Source of the DNA: Advenella sp048381675
GTDB taxonomy: Bacteria; Pseudomonadota; Gammaproteobacteria; Burkholderiales; Burkholderiaceae_B
Reading direction: 5' to 3'
DNA: 64,000 nt
Assembly: GCF_048381675.1 (NCBI RefSeq)
Contig: NZ_JBLWIS010000001.1
Coordinates: forward strand, 124,001 to 188,000
Position 1 is the stretch's first letter. Every line of letters starts with the position of its first letter. Below, one piece after another: positions 1 to 8,430 of this stretch. The notes beneath the pieces are model-generated. The model was not told the origin of the DNA. It saw only the letters and a list, made by a program, of their open reading frames with translations, and did no database searches. The position numbers and the translations under genes were made by a program.

Positions 1-454
1 TATAGTGATCGCCATCGCGTACGGCAGTGGTTTTCAAAGAGGCCAGATCCGAGCCGGCGCCGGGTTCGGAATAGCCCTGGCACCACCAGTCTTCGCCTGA
101 AATAATGCGGGGCAGGAAACGGTCCTTGATTTCCTGTGAGGCATATTTCTGGATAACCGGTGCTACCATTTTCAGTCCGAAAGACAGCTGTTCAGGCGCA
201 CCGTAAGTAGCGCATTCTTCTTCAAAAATATGACGTTGCACGGCATCCCAGCCAGTACCACCATATTCAACCGGCCAGGCGGGTGCACCCCATCCCTGAC
301 GGTATAAGGTTTTTTGCCATTCCACCCGTTCCTGTTTGCCTAGCGGTTCGCAGTTGAAGATTTTTGCCCTGATGCTGTCACTGACGTTATTTTTCAGGAA
401 AGTCCTGACTTCTTCCCGGAACGCGAGCTGTTCCGCATTGAAATTGATATCCAT
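1..454 (-). CDS. Acyl-CoA dehydrogenase, N-terminal part (cut by window edge)
   Basis: The first 151 codons are visible; the gene runs off the left edge. It starts at an ATG whose complement is at 452-454 (MDINFNAEQLAFREEV). The N-terminal helical domain of acyl-CoA dehydrogenases is followed by the flavin/substrate loop YSEPGAGSDLASL near residues 131-143. The segment GWGAPAWPVEYGG resembles the large subunit of pimeloyl-CoA-type dehydrogenases (PimC-like) more than the short-chain butyryl enzymes. The family is an FAD enzyme that forms the trans-2 double bond of an acyl-CoA. It is divergent from the hydratase/dehydrogenase at 700 across a 245-bp regulatory gap. Dicarboxylyl-CoA as substrate is inference from that neighbourhood. 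Confidence 0.9.
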   Translation of the reverse strand, partial: MDINFNAEQLAFREEVRTFLKNNVSDSIRAKIFNCEPLGKQERVEWQKTLYRQGWGAPAWPVEYGGTGWDAVQRHIFEEECATYGAPEQLSFGLKMVAPVIQKYASQEIKDRFLPRIISGEDWWCQGYSEPGAGSDLASLKTTAVRDGDHY

Positions 455-636
455 GGTTATATCTCTGTAGTGTTTAAGAAGAATAGTTAATTCTGCATTG
501 CAAAATGAAAATCTTTAAAATGGAATTATGATACCTTGAATTCGCGCTCATTAAAAGCATCGTGTTTTAACCGACATATGATTAAGAATAAGGTATTTGG
601 CGAATAATATGGTGTATTATTATTGGAATCCGTTAT

Positions 637-664
637 TTCCGCATTGCGGAATTGTTAATAACAA
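637..664. promoter_or_regulatory. Two adjacent palindromes, candidate operator between divergent beta-oxidation genes
   Basis: Positions 637-651 read TTCCGC-ATT-GCGGAA, a perfect 6-bp inverted repeat. Directly after it, 652-664 read TTGTTA-A-TAACAA, a second perfect 6-bp inverted repeat. They end 35 bp before the ATG at 700, where a repressor or activator would control the rightward operon and possibly the leftward dehydrogenase. The first palindrome has the size and symmetry of IclR- or TetR-type operators; no such regulator is encoded in the window, so the binding protein is unknown. Confidence 0.45.
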
Positions 665-699
665 AGTAGTTTGAATAGCCCTTTGGAGCCAGATTAAGA

Positions 700-2790
700 A
701 TGAGTCACGCAACTTATGAAATTAAAGATCGTGTAGCTTTAATTACGTTTCAGAACCCTCCCGTCAATGGCATGAGCTACGCGCTCAGGAAAAGCCTGGT
801 TGTTTTTGTTGATCAGGCCGAAGCGGACAGCGGGGTTGATGCCATTGTGATTACCGGTTCCGCACGCGCGTTTTCGGGCGGTGCCGATGTGACCGAGTTT
901 GGCACACCCAAGGTTTTGCAGCAACCCATTCTGCGCGTGGTGATTGAAGTACTTGAAAATGTGACCAAGCCGGTTGTGGCCGCCATTGACGGCGTTTGCC
1001 TGGGTGGTGGCCTGGAGCTGGCCCTGGGTGCCCACTACCGTGTGGCCGCAGCCCATGCGCAAATCGGTCTTCCCGAAGTGAAGCTGGGCCTGTTGCCTGG
1101 CGCGGGTGGCACACAACGCCTGCCACGCGTGGTCGGGCTGGAAAAAGCCTTGCACATGATTACCACCGGGCAAATCATCAAGGCCAAGGCTTTGGCCGAT
1201 ACCGCTTTGCTTGATAAAGTGGTTGAAACTGACGTGGTTGGTGCTGCCATTGAGTTCGCCAAAGAAGTGGTTGCACAAAACCTGCCGCTCAAGCGTGTGC
1301 GTGATATTGAAATCAGTCCCGAGGGTGCCCGTGAAATCCTGGATGCCGCCCGTGAGAAGCTTGAAAATGGCAAAAAAGGCCAAATCGCTCCGCTGAAATG
1401 CCTGGATACCGTACAAGCCAGTGTTTTCATGTCATTCGATGAAGGCCTGAAATACGAGCGTGAATTGTTCCTGCAACTCATGAGCTCTCCCGAGTCTGCG
1501 GCCATGCGTCATATTTTCAGTGCCGAACGTGCGGCCACCAAGATTCCTGATGTGCCGGCCGATACCCTGTTGCGCAAGGTTGAAAAAGTGGGTGTGATTG
1601 GTGCCGGTACCATGGGTGGCGGCATCAGCATGAACTTCCTGAACGTCGGTATTCCGGTGGTGTTGCTTGAGCAGAAACAGGACGCCCTGGACCGTGGTGT
1701 GGCCACGATTCGCCGCAACTACGAAAACACCATGAAAAAAGGGCGTATTACGGCAGCGCAGGTTGAAGAAAGAATGGCATTGCTGTCAACCACCCTCAGC
1801 TACGATGATTTTGCCGATGTCGACCTGGCGATTGAAGCGGTATTTGAAAACATGGATGTCAAAAAAGCCGTATTTTCAGAGCTGGACCGTGTCATGAAAA
1901 AAGGCGCGATCCTGGCTTCCAATACGTCTACCCTGGATCTTAATGTGATTGCCGGCTTTACCAGTCGCCCCGAAGACGTCATTGGACTGCACTTTTTCAG
2001 TCCTGCCAATGTCATGAAATTGCTGGAAATCGTGCGTGGTGAAAAAACCGCTAAAGATGTGCTGGCCACTTCGATTGCATTGGGCAAGAAAATCGGTAAA
2101 AAACCGGTGGTGTCGGGTGTTTGTGACGGCTTCATCGGCAACCGCATGCTGTATGCCTACCGTGATGCGGCCGACAACGCCATGCTGGCTGGTGCCTCAC
2201 CTTCACAAATTGATAAAGCCCTTGAGAACTTCGGTTTTGCCATGGGTCCATACCGCGTGGCTGACTTGGCTGGCCTTGATATTGGCTGGGCCGTGCGCAA
2301 GCGTCGTGCCGAGGCCAACCCCGAGGCCTATGTGCCTGTTGTGGCAGACCGTATTTGTGAAGCGGGTCGCTTTGGTCAGAAAACAGGTGCTGGCTGGTAT
2401 AAGTATGAAACCGGTAACCGCACCCCTATCGTTGACCCAATGGTAGAAAACATCGTCAAGGAATTCCGCGAAGCCCGTGGCATCACACCGCGTGAAGTCA
2501 GTGACCAGGAAATTGTTAACCGCTGTGTGTATGCGCTGGTTAATGAAGGTGCCAAGATTTTGGAAGAGGGCATTGCCCTACGTGCTTCCGATATTGATAT
2601 CGTTTACCTGAATGGTTATGGTTTCCCTGCCCATCGTGGCGGCCCAATGCATTATGCCCAGCAGGTTGGCCTGTTTAATGTGGTTCGTGCCATCAAGCGC
2701 TTTGCCGCCGCTTCAGAATCCGAGGCTAAATTCTGGCAGATTTCTCCATTACTGGAAAAACATGCGGAATCCAACGAGCCCCTGAAATAA
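700..2790 (+). CDS. Bifunctional enoyl-CoA hydratase / 3-hydroxyacyl-CoA dehydrogenase (FadB/FadJ family)
   Basis: 696 aa. Residues 1-190 form a crotonase domain with the paired catalytic glutamates at E106 (GGGLELALG) and E126 (GLPEVKLG). From about residue 295 a Rossmann fold begins with GAGTMG, and the dehydrogenase catalytic histidine is H431 in GLHFFSP. A duplicated C-terminal helical dehydrogenase domain ends the protein. It hydrates trans-2-enoyl-CoA and oxidises the 3-hydroxyacyl-CoA with NAD. It lies upstream of a CoA-transferase and a 3-oxoadipyl-CoA thiolase in the same direction, so dicarboxylyl-CoA substrates are plausible (inference). At just under 700 aa it is close to FadJ and monomeric multifunctional enzymes. 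Only a weak GGAG-like ribosome site precedes the ATG. Confidence 0.93.
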   Translation: MSHATYEIKDRVALITFQNPPVNGMSYALRKSLVVFVDQAEADSGVDAIVITGSARAFSGGADVTEFGTPKVLQQPILRVVIEVLENVTKPVVAAIDGVCLGGGLELALGAHYRVAAAHAQIGLPEVKLGLLPGAGGTQRLPRVVGLEKALHMITTGQIIKAKALADTALLDKVVETDVVGAAIEFAKEVVAQNLPLKRVRDIEISPEGAREILDAAREKLENGKKGQIAPLKCLDTVQASVFMSFDEGLKYERELFLQLMSSPESAAMRHIFSAERAATKIPDVPADTLLRKVEKVGVIGAGTMGGGISMNFLNVGIPVVLLEQKQDALDRGVATIRRNYENTMKKGRITAAQVEERMALLSTTLSYDDFADVDLAIEAVFENMDVKKAVFSELDRVMKKGAILASNTSTLDLNVIAGFTSRPEDVIGLHFFSPANVMKLLEIVRGEKTAKDVLATSIALGKKIGKKPVVSGVCDGFIGNRMLYAYRDAADNAMLAGASPSQIDKALENFGFAMGPYRVADLAGLDIGWAVRKRRAEANPEAYVPVVADRICEAGRFGQKTGAGWYKYETGNRTPIVDPMVENIVKEFREARGITPREVSDQEIVNRCVYALVNEGAKILEEGIALRASDIDIVYLNGYGFPAHRGGPMHYAQQVGLFNVVRAIKRFAAASESEAKFWQISPLLEKHAESNEPLK

Positions 2791-2846
2791 GCAACTTGTA
2801 CAGCGGGATACGTTAAAATTAACGATCTCAAAGACAAGTTGAAGAT

Positions 2847-2878
2847 CCTGAATGGCAGGTTGTCTGCCATTCAGGTTT
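2847..2878 (+). terminator. Hairpin after the hydratase/dehydrogenase gene
   Basis: A perfect 12-bp stem, CCTGAATGGCAG paired with CTGCCATTCAGG around a 5-nt loop, followed by only three T residues. It may be a weak terminator or an mRNA-stabilising hairpin separating this gene from the CoA-transferase genes 84 bp downstream. Confidence 0.55.
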
Positions 2879-2961
2879 GAAATCTATGGCGTAAAAAATT
2901 TTATGCTGTCTTTGTGCTGATTGATCACATTTACATTAGTCGCAAACTTAAGGCTTTAGAT

Positions 2962-3642
2962 ATGATAAATAAAATTTGTGGCAGCGTTGAAGAAGCTGTC
3001 GCGGACGTGTTTGACGGAGCAACCGTGCTGATTGGCGGTTTTGGTGGGGCTGGTCATCCTACTGAATTGATTCACGCCCTGATTGACCAGGGAGCCCGTG
3101 ACCTGACTGTAGTCAATAACAATGCGGGTAATTTCGAAACCGGTCTGGCAGCCCTGATTAAGGCAGATCGTGTTCGTAAAATCATCTGCTCATTTCCGAA
3201 GTCATCCAATTCGAATGTTTTCAATGAAAAATACAAGGCAGGTAAAATCGAGCTTGAATGTGTGCCTCAGGGTACCATCGCCGAGCGCCTGCACGCAGCC
3301 GGTGCTGGCTTGGGCGGTTTCTATACCCGCACCAGCTATGGCACCGATTTAGCCAAAGGCAAGGAAACCCGTGAAATCAATGGTCAGCACTATGTGTTTG
3401 AATATCCCATTCACGGTGATTTTGCATTTGTCCTGGCCGAAAAGGGTGACCGCTGGGGTAACCTGGTCTATCGCAAGGCTGCGCGAAATTTTGGTCCGGT
3501 CATGTGCCAGGCTGCCAAAACCACGATTGTTCAGGTCAAGCAAATTGTTGAACTGGGCGAACTGGATCCCGAGCATATTATTACGCCCGGCATTTTCGTG
3601 AACCGTGTGGTTCAGGTTGAAAATCCTCATATCTCTAGCTAA
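2962..3642 (+). CDS. pcaI: 3-oxoacid (3-oxoadipate-type) CoA-transferase, subunit A
   Basis: 226 aa from the ATG at 2962 (MINKICGSVEEAV). An in-frame upstream TTG-like extension to 2914 is rejected because the family begins close to this residue and AAGG lies 8 nt before the ATG. The N-terminal loop with IGGFGGAGHPTELI and the run DLTVVNNNAG are typical of the alpha subunit of PcaIJ/ScoAB. It moves CoA from succinyl-CoA to a 3-oxo acid, or to a dicarboxylate such as adipate in the Dca variant. It is followed 13 bp later by subunit B and then by the 3-oxoadipyl-CoA thiolase, so 3-oxoadipate or adipate is the likely substrate. Confidence 0.9.
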   Translation: MINKICGSVEEAVADVFDGATVLIGGFGGAGHPTELIHALIDQGARDLTVVNNNAGNFETGLAALIKADRVRKIICSFPKSSNSNVFNEKYKAGKIELECVPQGTIAERLHAAGAGLGGFYTRTSYGTDLAKGKETREINGQHYVFEYPIHGDFAFVLAEKGDRWGNLVYRKAARNFGPVMCQAAKTTIVQVKQIVELGELDPEHIITPGIFVNRVVQVENPHISS

Positions 3643-3655
3643 GGAAAATAATAAA

Positions 3656-4291
3656 ATGGAAAAAATCACACGCGAGCAAATGGCTGAACGCCTGGCAAAA
3701 GATATTCCTCCTGGCAGCTACGTTAACTTGGGTATTGGCATTCCCGTCCTGGTGGCCAATTACCTTAATCCAGAAGACGAAGTGCTGCTGCACAGCGAGA
3801 ATGGTATTCTTGGAATGGGCCCAAACCCGCCAAAAGGTGAGGAAGATTTTGAACTGATTAATGCCGGCAAACAGCCGGTTACCCTGTTAACGGGCGGTTC
3901 TTTCTTCCATCACGTGGATTCTTTCGCCATCATGCGTGGCGGTCACCTTGACTTATGTATCATGGGTGGCATGCAGGTTGCTGCCAACGGTGACCTGGCC
4001 AACTGGTCCTTGGGCCGTCCCGGTGAGCCACCAGCAGTGGGTGGTGCCATGGACTTGGCGGTAGGTGCCAAGAAAGTGTTTATCCTGATGGAACACAACT
4101 CCAAAGACGGTTCTCCCAAAATCCTTGAAAAATGCACGTTGCCGGTAACGGGTCTGGGTGTGGTAAGCCGCATTTATACCGATATCGCGGTACTTGAAAT
4201 TACCCCAGAGGGCGTAAAGGTCATCGAAAAACTGGTTGATATCAGTGATGAAGATTTGCAAGCCCGTACAGGCGCGAAACTCATTTTCTAA
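3656..4291 (+). CDS. pcaJ: 3-oxoacid (3-oxoadipate-type) CoA-transferase, subunit B
   Basis: 211 aa from the ATG at 3656; an AAGGA ribosome site overlaps the stop codon of subunit A, so the two subunits are probably made together. The sequence carries the SENG motif (S47-E48-N49-G50), in which the glutamate forms the covalent glutamyl-CoA intermediate. NLGIGIPVLV and the glycine-rich LTGGSFFHHVDSF segment are typical of the beta subunit. Longer in-frame sequence back to 3605 lies inside subunit A and is not used. Thiolase follows 39 bp downstream. Confidence 0.92.
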   Translation: MEKITREQMAERLAKDIPPGSYVNLGIGIPVLVANYLNPEDEVLLHSENGILGMGPNPPKGEEDFELINAGKQPVTLLTGGSFFHHVDSFAIMRGGHLDLCIMGGMQVAANGDLANWSLGRPGEPPAVGGAMDLAVGAKKVFILMEHNSKDGSPKILEKCTLPVTGLGVVSRIYTDIAVLEITPEGVKVIEKLVDISDEDLQARTGAKLIF

Positions 4292-4330
4292 TTATTTTTA
4301 ATTTTTTCTCTTTTTCCGGAAATCAGCAAA

Positions 4331-5533
4331 ATGACTAATGCTTATATTTGTGATGCCATTCGTACCCCCATCGGCCGTTACGCCGGTGGTTTGTCTACCG
4401 TTCGTACCGATGACCTGGCAGCATTGCCCATCAAGGCTCTGGTAGAACGTAATCCATCAGTCAACTGGGCTGAGCTGGACGATATTATTTATGGTTGTGC
4501 CAACCAGGCTGGTGAAGATAACCGTAACGTAGCCCGCATGGCTGGTTTGCTGGCAGGTTTGCCGGTCGAAGTGCCCGGTGCAACGATCAACCGTTTGTGC
4601 GCCTCCAGTCTTGATGCGATTGGTACCGCTGCCCGTGCCATCAAATCCGGTGAAGTTGACCTGATGATTGCCGGTGGTGTAGAAAGCATGTCTCGCGCTC
4701 CATTCGTGATGGGCAAGGCCGAAACTGCCTTTTCACGTTCAGCCAAAATTGAAGACACCACGATTGGCTGGCGTTTTGTCAATCCTAAAATGAAAGAGCA
4801 GTACGGTATTGACTCCATGCCTGAAACTGCTGAAAACGTGGCTGATGAGTTCAAGGTTTCACGTGAAGACCAAGACGCTTTTGCCCTGCGTAGCCAGGAA
4901 CGTGCCGCCCGCGCGATTGCCGAAGGTGCTTTCAAGGAAGAAATCATTCCGGTTAGCGTAGCACAGAAAAAAGGCGATCCTAAAATCGTTGACACCGACG
5001 AGCATCCCCGTGCAACCACTGCCGAGACATTGGCTAAACTGAAAGGTGTAGTGCGTCAGGGTGGTTCCGTTACTGCCGGTAACGCATCAGGTGTTAATGA
5101 CGGTTCTTGCGCTGTGTTGTTGGCTTCTGATGAAGCGGTCAAGAAATACGGCCTGACACCCAAAGCACGTGTGGTTGCCATGGCAACGGCAGGTGTTGCA
5201 CCTCGCATTATGGGTTTTGGTCCTGCGCCTGCTATTCGTAAAGTATTGGACAAAGCCGGCCTTACGCTTGACCAAATGGATGTGATTGAGTTGAATGAAG
5301 CGTTTGCCGCACAGGCATTGGCTGTGACTCGTGACCTGGGTCTGCCTGATGATGCCGCGCATGTCAACCCTAATGGTGGTGCGATTGCCTTGGGTCACCC
5401 CCTGGGTGCATCAGGTGCCCGTCTGGTAACCACTGCCATGTACCAATTGCAGCGCACAGGTGGCCGCTATGCCTTGTGCACTATGTGTATTGGTGTTGGC
5501 CAGGGTGCCGCCGTTATTATCGAACGCGTTTAA
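4331..5533 (+). CDS. pcaF: 3-oxoadipyl-CoA thiolase
   Basis: 400 aa, the usual length for PcaF/PaaJ. The thiolase catalytic set is complete: C90 in NRLCASSLDA, H356 in GHPLGASG and C386 in CIGVGQG. The N-terminus MTNAYICDAIRTPIGRYAGG fits the PcaF group rather than the acetoacetyl-CoA thiolases. It cleaves 3-oxoadipyl-CoA to succinyl-CoA and acetyl-CoA, the last step of both the beta-ketoadipate pathway and adipate beta-oxidation. It is the last gene of the rightward cluster and is followed by a terminator hairpin near 5602. Confidence 0.93.
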   Translation: MTNAYICDAIRTPIGRYAGGLSTVRTDDLAALPIKALVERNPSVNWAELDDIIYGCANQAGEDNRNVARMAGLLAGLPVEVPGATINRLCASSLDAIGTAARAIKSGEVDLMIAGGVESMSRAPFVMGKAETAFSRSAKIEDTTIGWRFVNPKMKEQYGIDSMPETAENVADEFKVSREDQDAFALRSQERAARAIAEGAFKEEIIPVSVAQKKGDPKIVDTDEHPRATTAETLAKLKGVVRQGGSVTAGNASGVNDGSCAVLLASDEAVKKYGLTPKARVVAMATAGVAPRIMGFGPAPAIRKVLDKAGLTLDQMDVIELNEAFAAQALAVTRDLGLPDDAAHVNPNGGAIALGHPLGASGARLVTTAMYQLQRTGGRYALCTMCIGVGQGAAVIIERV

Positions 5534-5601
5534 TGGTGGTATGGCAGGCCAGATTCGCGATCAGCGGGCCAGTCTGCCAACATTAGTGTTCAATAATCAA
5601 G

Positions 5602-5640
5602 AAACCCAATCCTGTGTTATATACGGGCTTGGGTTTTTTG
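5602..5640 (+). terminator. Rho-independent terminator after thiolase
   Basis: AAACCCAA at 5602-5609 pairs with TTGGGTTT at 5629-5636 and continues into a T-run (six Ts in all). It lies 69 bp beyond the thiolase stop and before psd. Confidence 0.65.
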
Positions 5641-5707
5641 TTTGTACGCGACGCATTTATTTTTATTACAATGGGCAATTATTATTTGCCTTGCTTAAAA
5701 AAATCGA

Positions 5708-6361
5708 ATGAACAAACCTCATTACCCTCATCCATTTATCGCCAAAGAGGGTTGGCCTTTTCTGGCAATCTCAGTGGTTGCCGCATTGATTGTTTCCCTT
5801 TGGTCATTTGCGGTATCTATCCCGTTCTGGATCATTGCCCTGTTTGTGTTGCAGTTTTTTCGCGACCCCCAGCGGGTTGCTCCTGAAGGAGATAATCTGG
5901 TGCTGTCTCCTGCCGATGGCCGTATTGTGGCCGTCGAAGAGGTGTATGATATTTATGCGCAGCGCGATGCCATCAAAATCAGTGTTTTCATGAATGTGTT
6001 CAATGTGCATTCCAATCGTTCACCGGTCGATGGCACGGTTAAAAAAGTGCAGTATTTTTCAGGCAAGTTTTTCAATGCCGCCCTTGATAAGGCTTCTTTG
6101 GAAAATGAACGCAATGCCATGGTGCTTGAAACCCCTGGCAAACATACTGTTACCGCTGTACAGGTGGCTGGCCTGGTTGCCAAGCGCATTTTATGTTATG
6201 CGCAGGCTGGCAACGAACTTAAGCGTGGCCAGCGTTATGGTTTTATCCGTTTTGGTTCCCGGGTAGACGTTTACCTGCCTTTGGGTTCCCGTCCAAGAGT
6301 TGTTATTGGTGATAAAGTCAGTGCCACCAGCACGGCCTTGGCCGAATTACCTGCTGAATAG
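5708..6361 (+). CDS. psd: Phosphatidylserine decarboxylase proenzyme (short type)
   Basis: 217 aa, the short form found in many alpha- and betaproteobacteria. It has two hydrophobic stretches (about residues 17-32 and 34-50), then LSPADGRIVAVEE, and near the C-terminus RFGSRVDVYLP. Self-cleavage before S184 would leave the pyruvoyl group on the small subunit. It converts phosphatidylserine to phosphatidylethanolamine at the inner membrane. pssA follows after 9 bp, so substrate and product steps are co-transcribed. The ribosome site before the ATG is poor. Confidence 0.93.
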   Translation: MNKPHYPHPFIAKEGWPFLAISVVAALIVSLWSFAVSIPFWIIALFVLQFFRDPQRVAPEGDNLVLSPADGRIVAVEEVYDIYAQRDAIKISVFMNVFNVHSNRSPVDGTVKKVQYFSGKFFNAALDKASLENERNAMVLETPGKHTVTAVQVAGLVAKRILCYAQAGNELKRGQRYGFIRFGSRVDVYLPLGSRPRVVIGDKVSATSTALAELPAE

Positions 6362-6370
6362 TAAAACATC

Positions 6371-7120
6371 ATGAATGATCTTCATCGCCGTCGCAGCGTT
6401 TACCTGCTGCCCAACGCTTTTACCACCGCCAATTTATTTGCCGGGTTTTATGCCATTGTGCAGGCCATGAATGGCCAATTTGAGGTGGCGGCCATTGCCA
6501 TTTTTGCTGCGATGGTGCTTGATGCCATGGATGGCCGGGTGGCCAGGATGACCAATACGCAATCGTCCTTTGGCGAGCAATATGACTCGATGTCCGATAT
6601 TGTGTCTTTTGGGGTGGCGCCCGCCTTGGTCATGTACGAGTACCTGCTGCAGGATATTGGTCGATGGGGCTGGATTGCCGCCTTTATTTACGTGGCCGGA
6701 GCGGCTATCCGTCTGGCCCGTTTTAATACCAATATCGCGGTGGTGGACAGCCGCTTTTTCCAGGGCTTGCCCAGTCCTTCGGCTGCCGCGCTGGTAGCGG
6801 GGTTTGTCTGGCTGTCGGTGGATAATAAAATTCCCAATTATGAATTCCAGGCCTGGATTGCCTTTGTGATTACGACTTATACCGGTATCACCATGGTGTC
6901 GAATGCGCCGTTTTTCAGTGGCAAGTCCATGTCACTAGAGAGAAAGCTGTCGCCCGCTTCGGTTATGTTGGCGGTCGTATTGGTTTTTGCGATTGTGTCT
7001 GTGAATCCGCCCGTTGTCCTGTTTGGCCTTTTTATTATTTATGGCCTGTCGGGTTGGGGCGTATGGTTTATTCGCTGGCGTAAAATTCGCCAGCATTACA
7101 ATAGTCGTCAGGCACCCTGA
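6371..7120 (+). CDS. pssA: CDP-diacylglycerol--serine O-phosphatidyltransferase
   Basis: 249 aa integral membrane enzyme making phosphatidylserine from CDP-diacylglycerol and serine. The CDP-alcohol phosphotransferase signature is complete: D51-x2-D54-G55-x2-A58-R59-x8-G68-x3-D72-x3-D76. Several hydrophobic helices surround it. It directly follows psd, which uses its product, and a strong hairpin at 7186 ends the unit. Confidence 0.94.
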   Translation: MNDLHRRRSVYLLPNAFTTANLFAGFYAIVQAMNGQFEVAAIAIFAAMVLDAMDGRVARMTNTQSSFGEQYDSMSDIVSFGVAPALVMYEYLLQDIGRWGWIAAFIYVAGAAIRLARFNTNIAVVDSRFFQGLPSPSAAALVAGFVWLSVDNKIPNYEFQAWIAFVITTYTGITMVSNAPFFSGKSMSLERKLSPASVMLAVVLVFAIVSVNPPVVLFGLFIIYGLSGWGVWFIRWRKIRQHYNSRQAP

Positions 7121-7185
7121 AGTCACCTTGGTGTTGTAAATTTTTTGCGGTTTGTCTTTGCGGGGCCGCAAGTTTGCTGTTTATT

Positions 7186-7235
7186 AACCGCTGCAATCTT
7201 ATTCCATTTAAATGGATCGGGTGCAGCGGTTTTTT
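7186..7235 (+). terminator. Rho-independent terminator after psd-pssA
   Basis: AACCGCTGCA at 7186-7195 pairs perfectly with TGCAGCGGTT at 7222-7231, followed by more T residues. It lies between two convergent genes; read leftward it has only a short T-run, so it mainly serves pssA. Confidence 0.75.
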
Positions 7236-7245
7236 AATGCCGGGT

Positions 7246-7767
7246 TTAATCAACGTCCCACCAGCGCTCATAGCGCGGGTCGGGGCCGGAGTGATAGTGG
7301 GTGACCGCATCGCCATTACGGCCGAAATATACAAACATCACGGAATTCCAGGCATTGCTTTGTTTGTAGCGGTAAGTCCAGACCAGTTCATTTTTTTCGC
7401 CCAGGCCAGCCCGGTCAATTTCAGCGGGTGGGCCAAATTCGCAGGCAACATCGTTTTGTGTCCAGCGGCCTTCGTTAAGCCGCTTGAAATGACTGTCGGT
7501 AAGGAGCGACTGGACTTTGTCGATATTGCCATTCTGGTCTACATTGGCACCGTAGGCATATTGTCCTTGGGGTTGCTGGCTCCAGACCAGTCTTTGGCGG
7601 CCATCAGGCAGGGTGCAGCGGTAAGTAGGGGTACCCATTTGGTTTTCAACCTGGGCAATAGGGCTGTTGGGCGGGATGTCCCGGTAGGTAGTGCAGGCCG
7701 AGAGTGTCAGCAAGGAGCCGGCCAGCAGCGCCAGTTTAAGTCGCTTATGTTGTGCCAGAGTAAACAT
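7246..7767 (-). CDS. Putative outer-membrane lipoprotein of unknown function
   Basis: 173 aa from the ATG complementary to 7765-7767, preceded by AAGGAA at good spacing; the longer open frame to 7878 has no ribosome site. The N-terminus MFTLAQHKRLKLALLAGSLL is a signal peptide ending in the lipobox LSAC, so the mature protein should be lipid-anchored. The rest is soluble, with repeated short blocks (IAQVENQMGTPTYRC and later RWTQNDVACEFGPPAEI) resembling two copies of a SmpA/BamE-like fold. That resemblance is inference; I do not recognise a named family. Confidence 0.8.
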   Translation of the reverse strand: MFTLAQHKRLKLALLAGSLLTLSACTTYRDIPPNSPIAQVENQMGTPTYRCTLPDGRQRLVWSQQPQGQYAYGANVDQNGNIDKVQSLLTDSHFKRLNEGRWTQNDVACEFGPPAEIDRAGLGEKNELVWTYRYKQSNAWNSVMFVYFGRNGDAVTHYHSGPDPRYERWWDVD

Positions 7768-7960
7768 TTTTATTTCCTTTTGGGAGCCAAAGATAAATTG
7801 GGCATTATTTATCGGAATAAGATATAATAGCAAACTTGTCTTGTTTTTATTCTGTAAAAAGTCATGAAATACATGCATTTACCTGTTTTTGCATAGGTTC
7901 AGGTGTTGGTAGCTCATGCCTTAATAATAACAAGCATTATCAAATTTTCTTTTATTTTCA

Positions 7961-7984
7961 CGGTAATGCCCCTCAGTATTACCG
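7961..7984 (+). promoter_or_regulatory. Hairpin in the rpsO leader, possible S15 autoregulatory site
   Basis: CGGTAAT at 7961-7967 pairs with ATTACCG at 7978-7984 across a 10-nt loop. The stem ends 21 nt before the rpsO ATG and just before the AGAGGA ribosome site. S15 represses its own translation through a leader RNA structure in many bacteria; a similar role here is inference. Confidence 0.4.
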
Positions 7985-8005
7985 CATGTCCAAGAGGAAC
8001 ATATT

Positions 8006-8275
8006 ATGTCAGTAGCAGATATCAAAAAATCAGAAATCGTTTCAGAATTTGCCCGCAAGGCAGGCGATACAGGTTCTCCTGAAGTTCAGGTTGCCCTGTT
8101 AACCGCCCGTATCAACGAGTTGACCGGTCACTTCAAAACACACATGAAAGACCATCACTCACGTCGCGGTTTGTTGCGTATGGTTAGCCGTCGTCGTAAA
8201 TTGCTCGATTACCTGAAAGGCCGTAACCCTGATTCTTACCGCGCCCTGATCGAAAAGCTCGGTCTGCGTAAGTGA
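8006..8275 (+). CDS. rpsO: 30S ribosomal protein S15
   Basis: 89 aa, exactly the usual length. The conserved blocks TGSPEVQVALLTARI, HFKTHMKDHHSRRGLL and RKLLDYLKGRN are present. It binds the central domain of 16S rRNA in 30S assembly. AGAGGA precedes the ATG. It sits upstream of pnp as in most proteobacteria, separated by a strong hairpin at 8301, so pnp would rely on read-through or its own promoter. Confidence 0.98.
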   Translation: MSVADIKKSEIVSEFARKAGDTGSPEVQVALLTARINELTGHFKTHMKDHHSRRGLLRMVSRRRKLLDYLKGRNPDSYRALIEKLGLRK

Positions 8276-8300
8276 TTTCCGGGGTTTTTGCCCAAGGATA

Positions 8301-8345
8301 AAACCGTGCACAGTACTTTTATGGTACTGTGCACGGTTTTTTTAT
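8301..8345 (+). terminator. Strong rpsO terminator
   Basis: AAACCGTGCACAGTAC pairs perfectly with GTACTGTGCACGGTTT around a 7-nt loop and runs into further T residues. In E. coli the equivalent rpsO-pnp spacer has a partial terminator; this one looks stronger. Confidence 0.9.
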
Positions 8346-8430
8346 TGTTGTTTATTTGTCAAATTTGAATGCATGGGATCATGGTGCATTTTTGTAGTGA
8401 ACCGGCAAATAATTATTGTAAGGAATACAA

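Noticed and set aside
7174..7827. 217-residue plus-strand frame
   Set aside because: Antisense to the lipoprotein gene, which has a signal peptide, lipobox and ribosome site.
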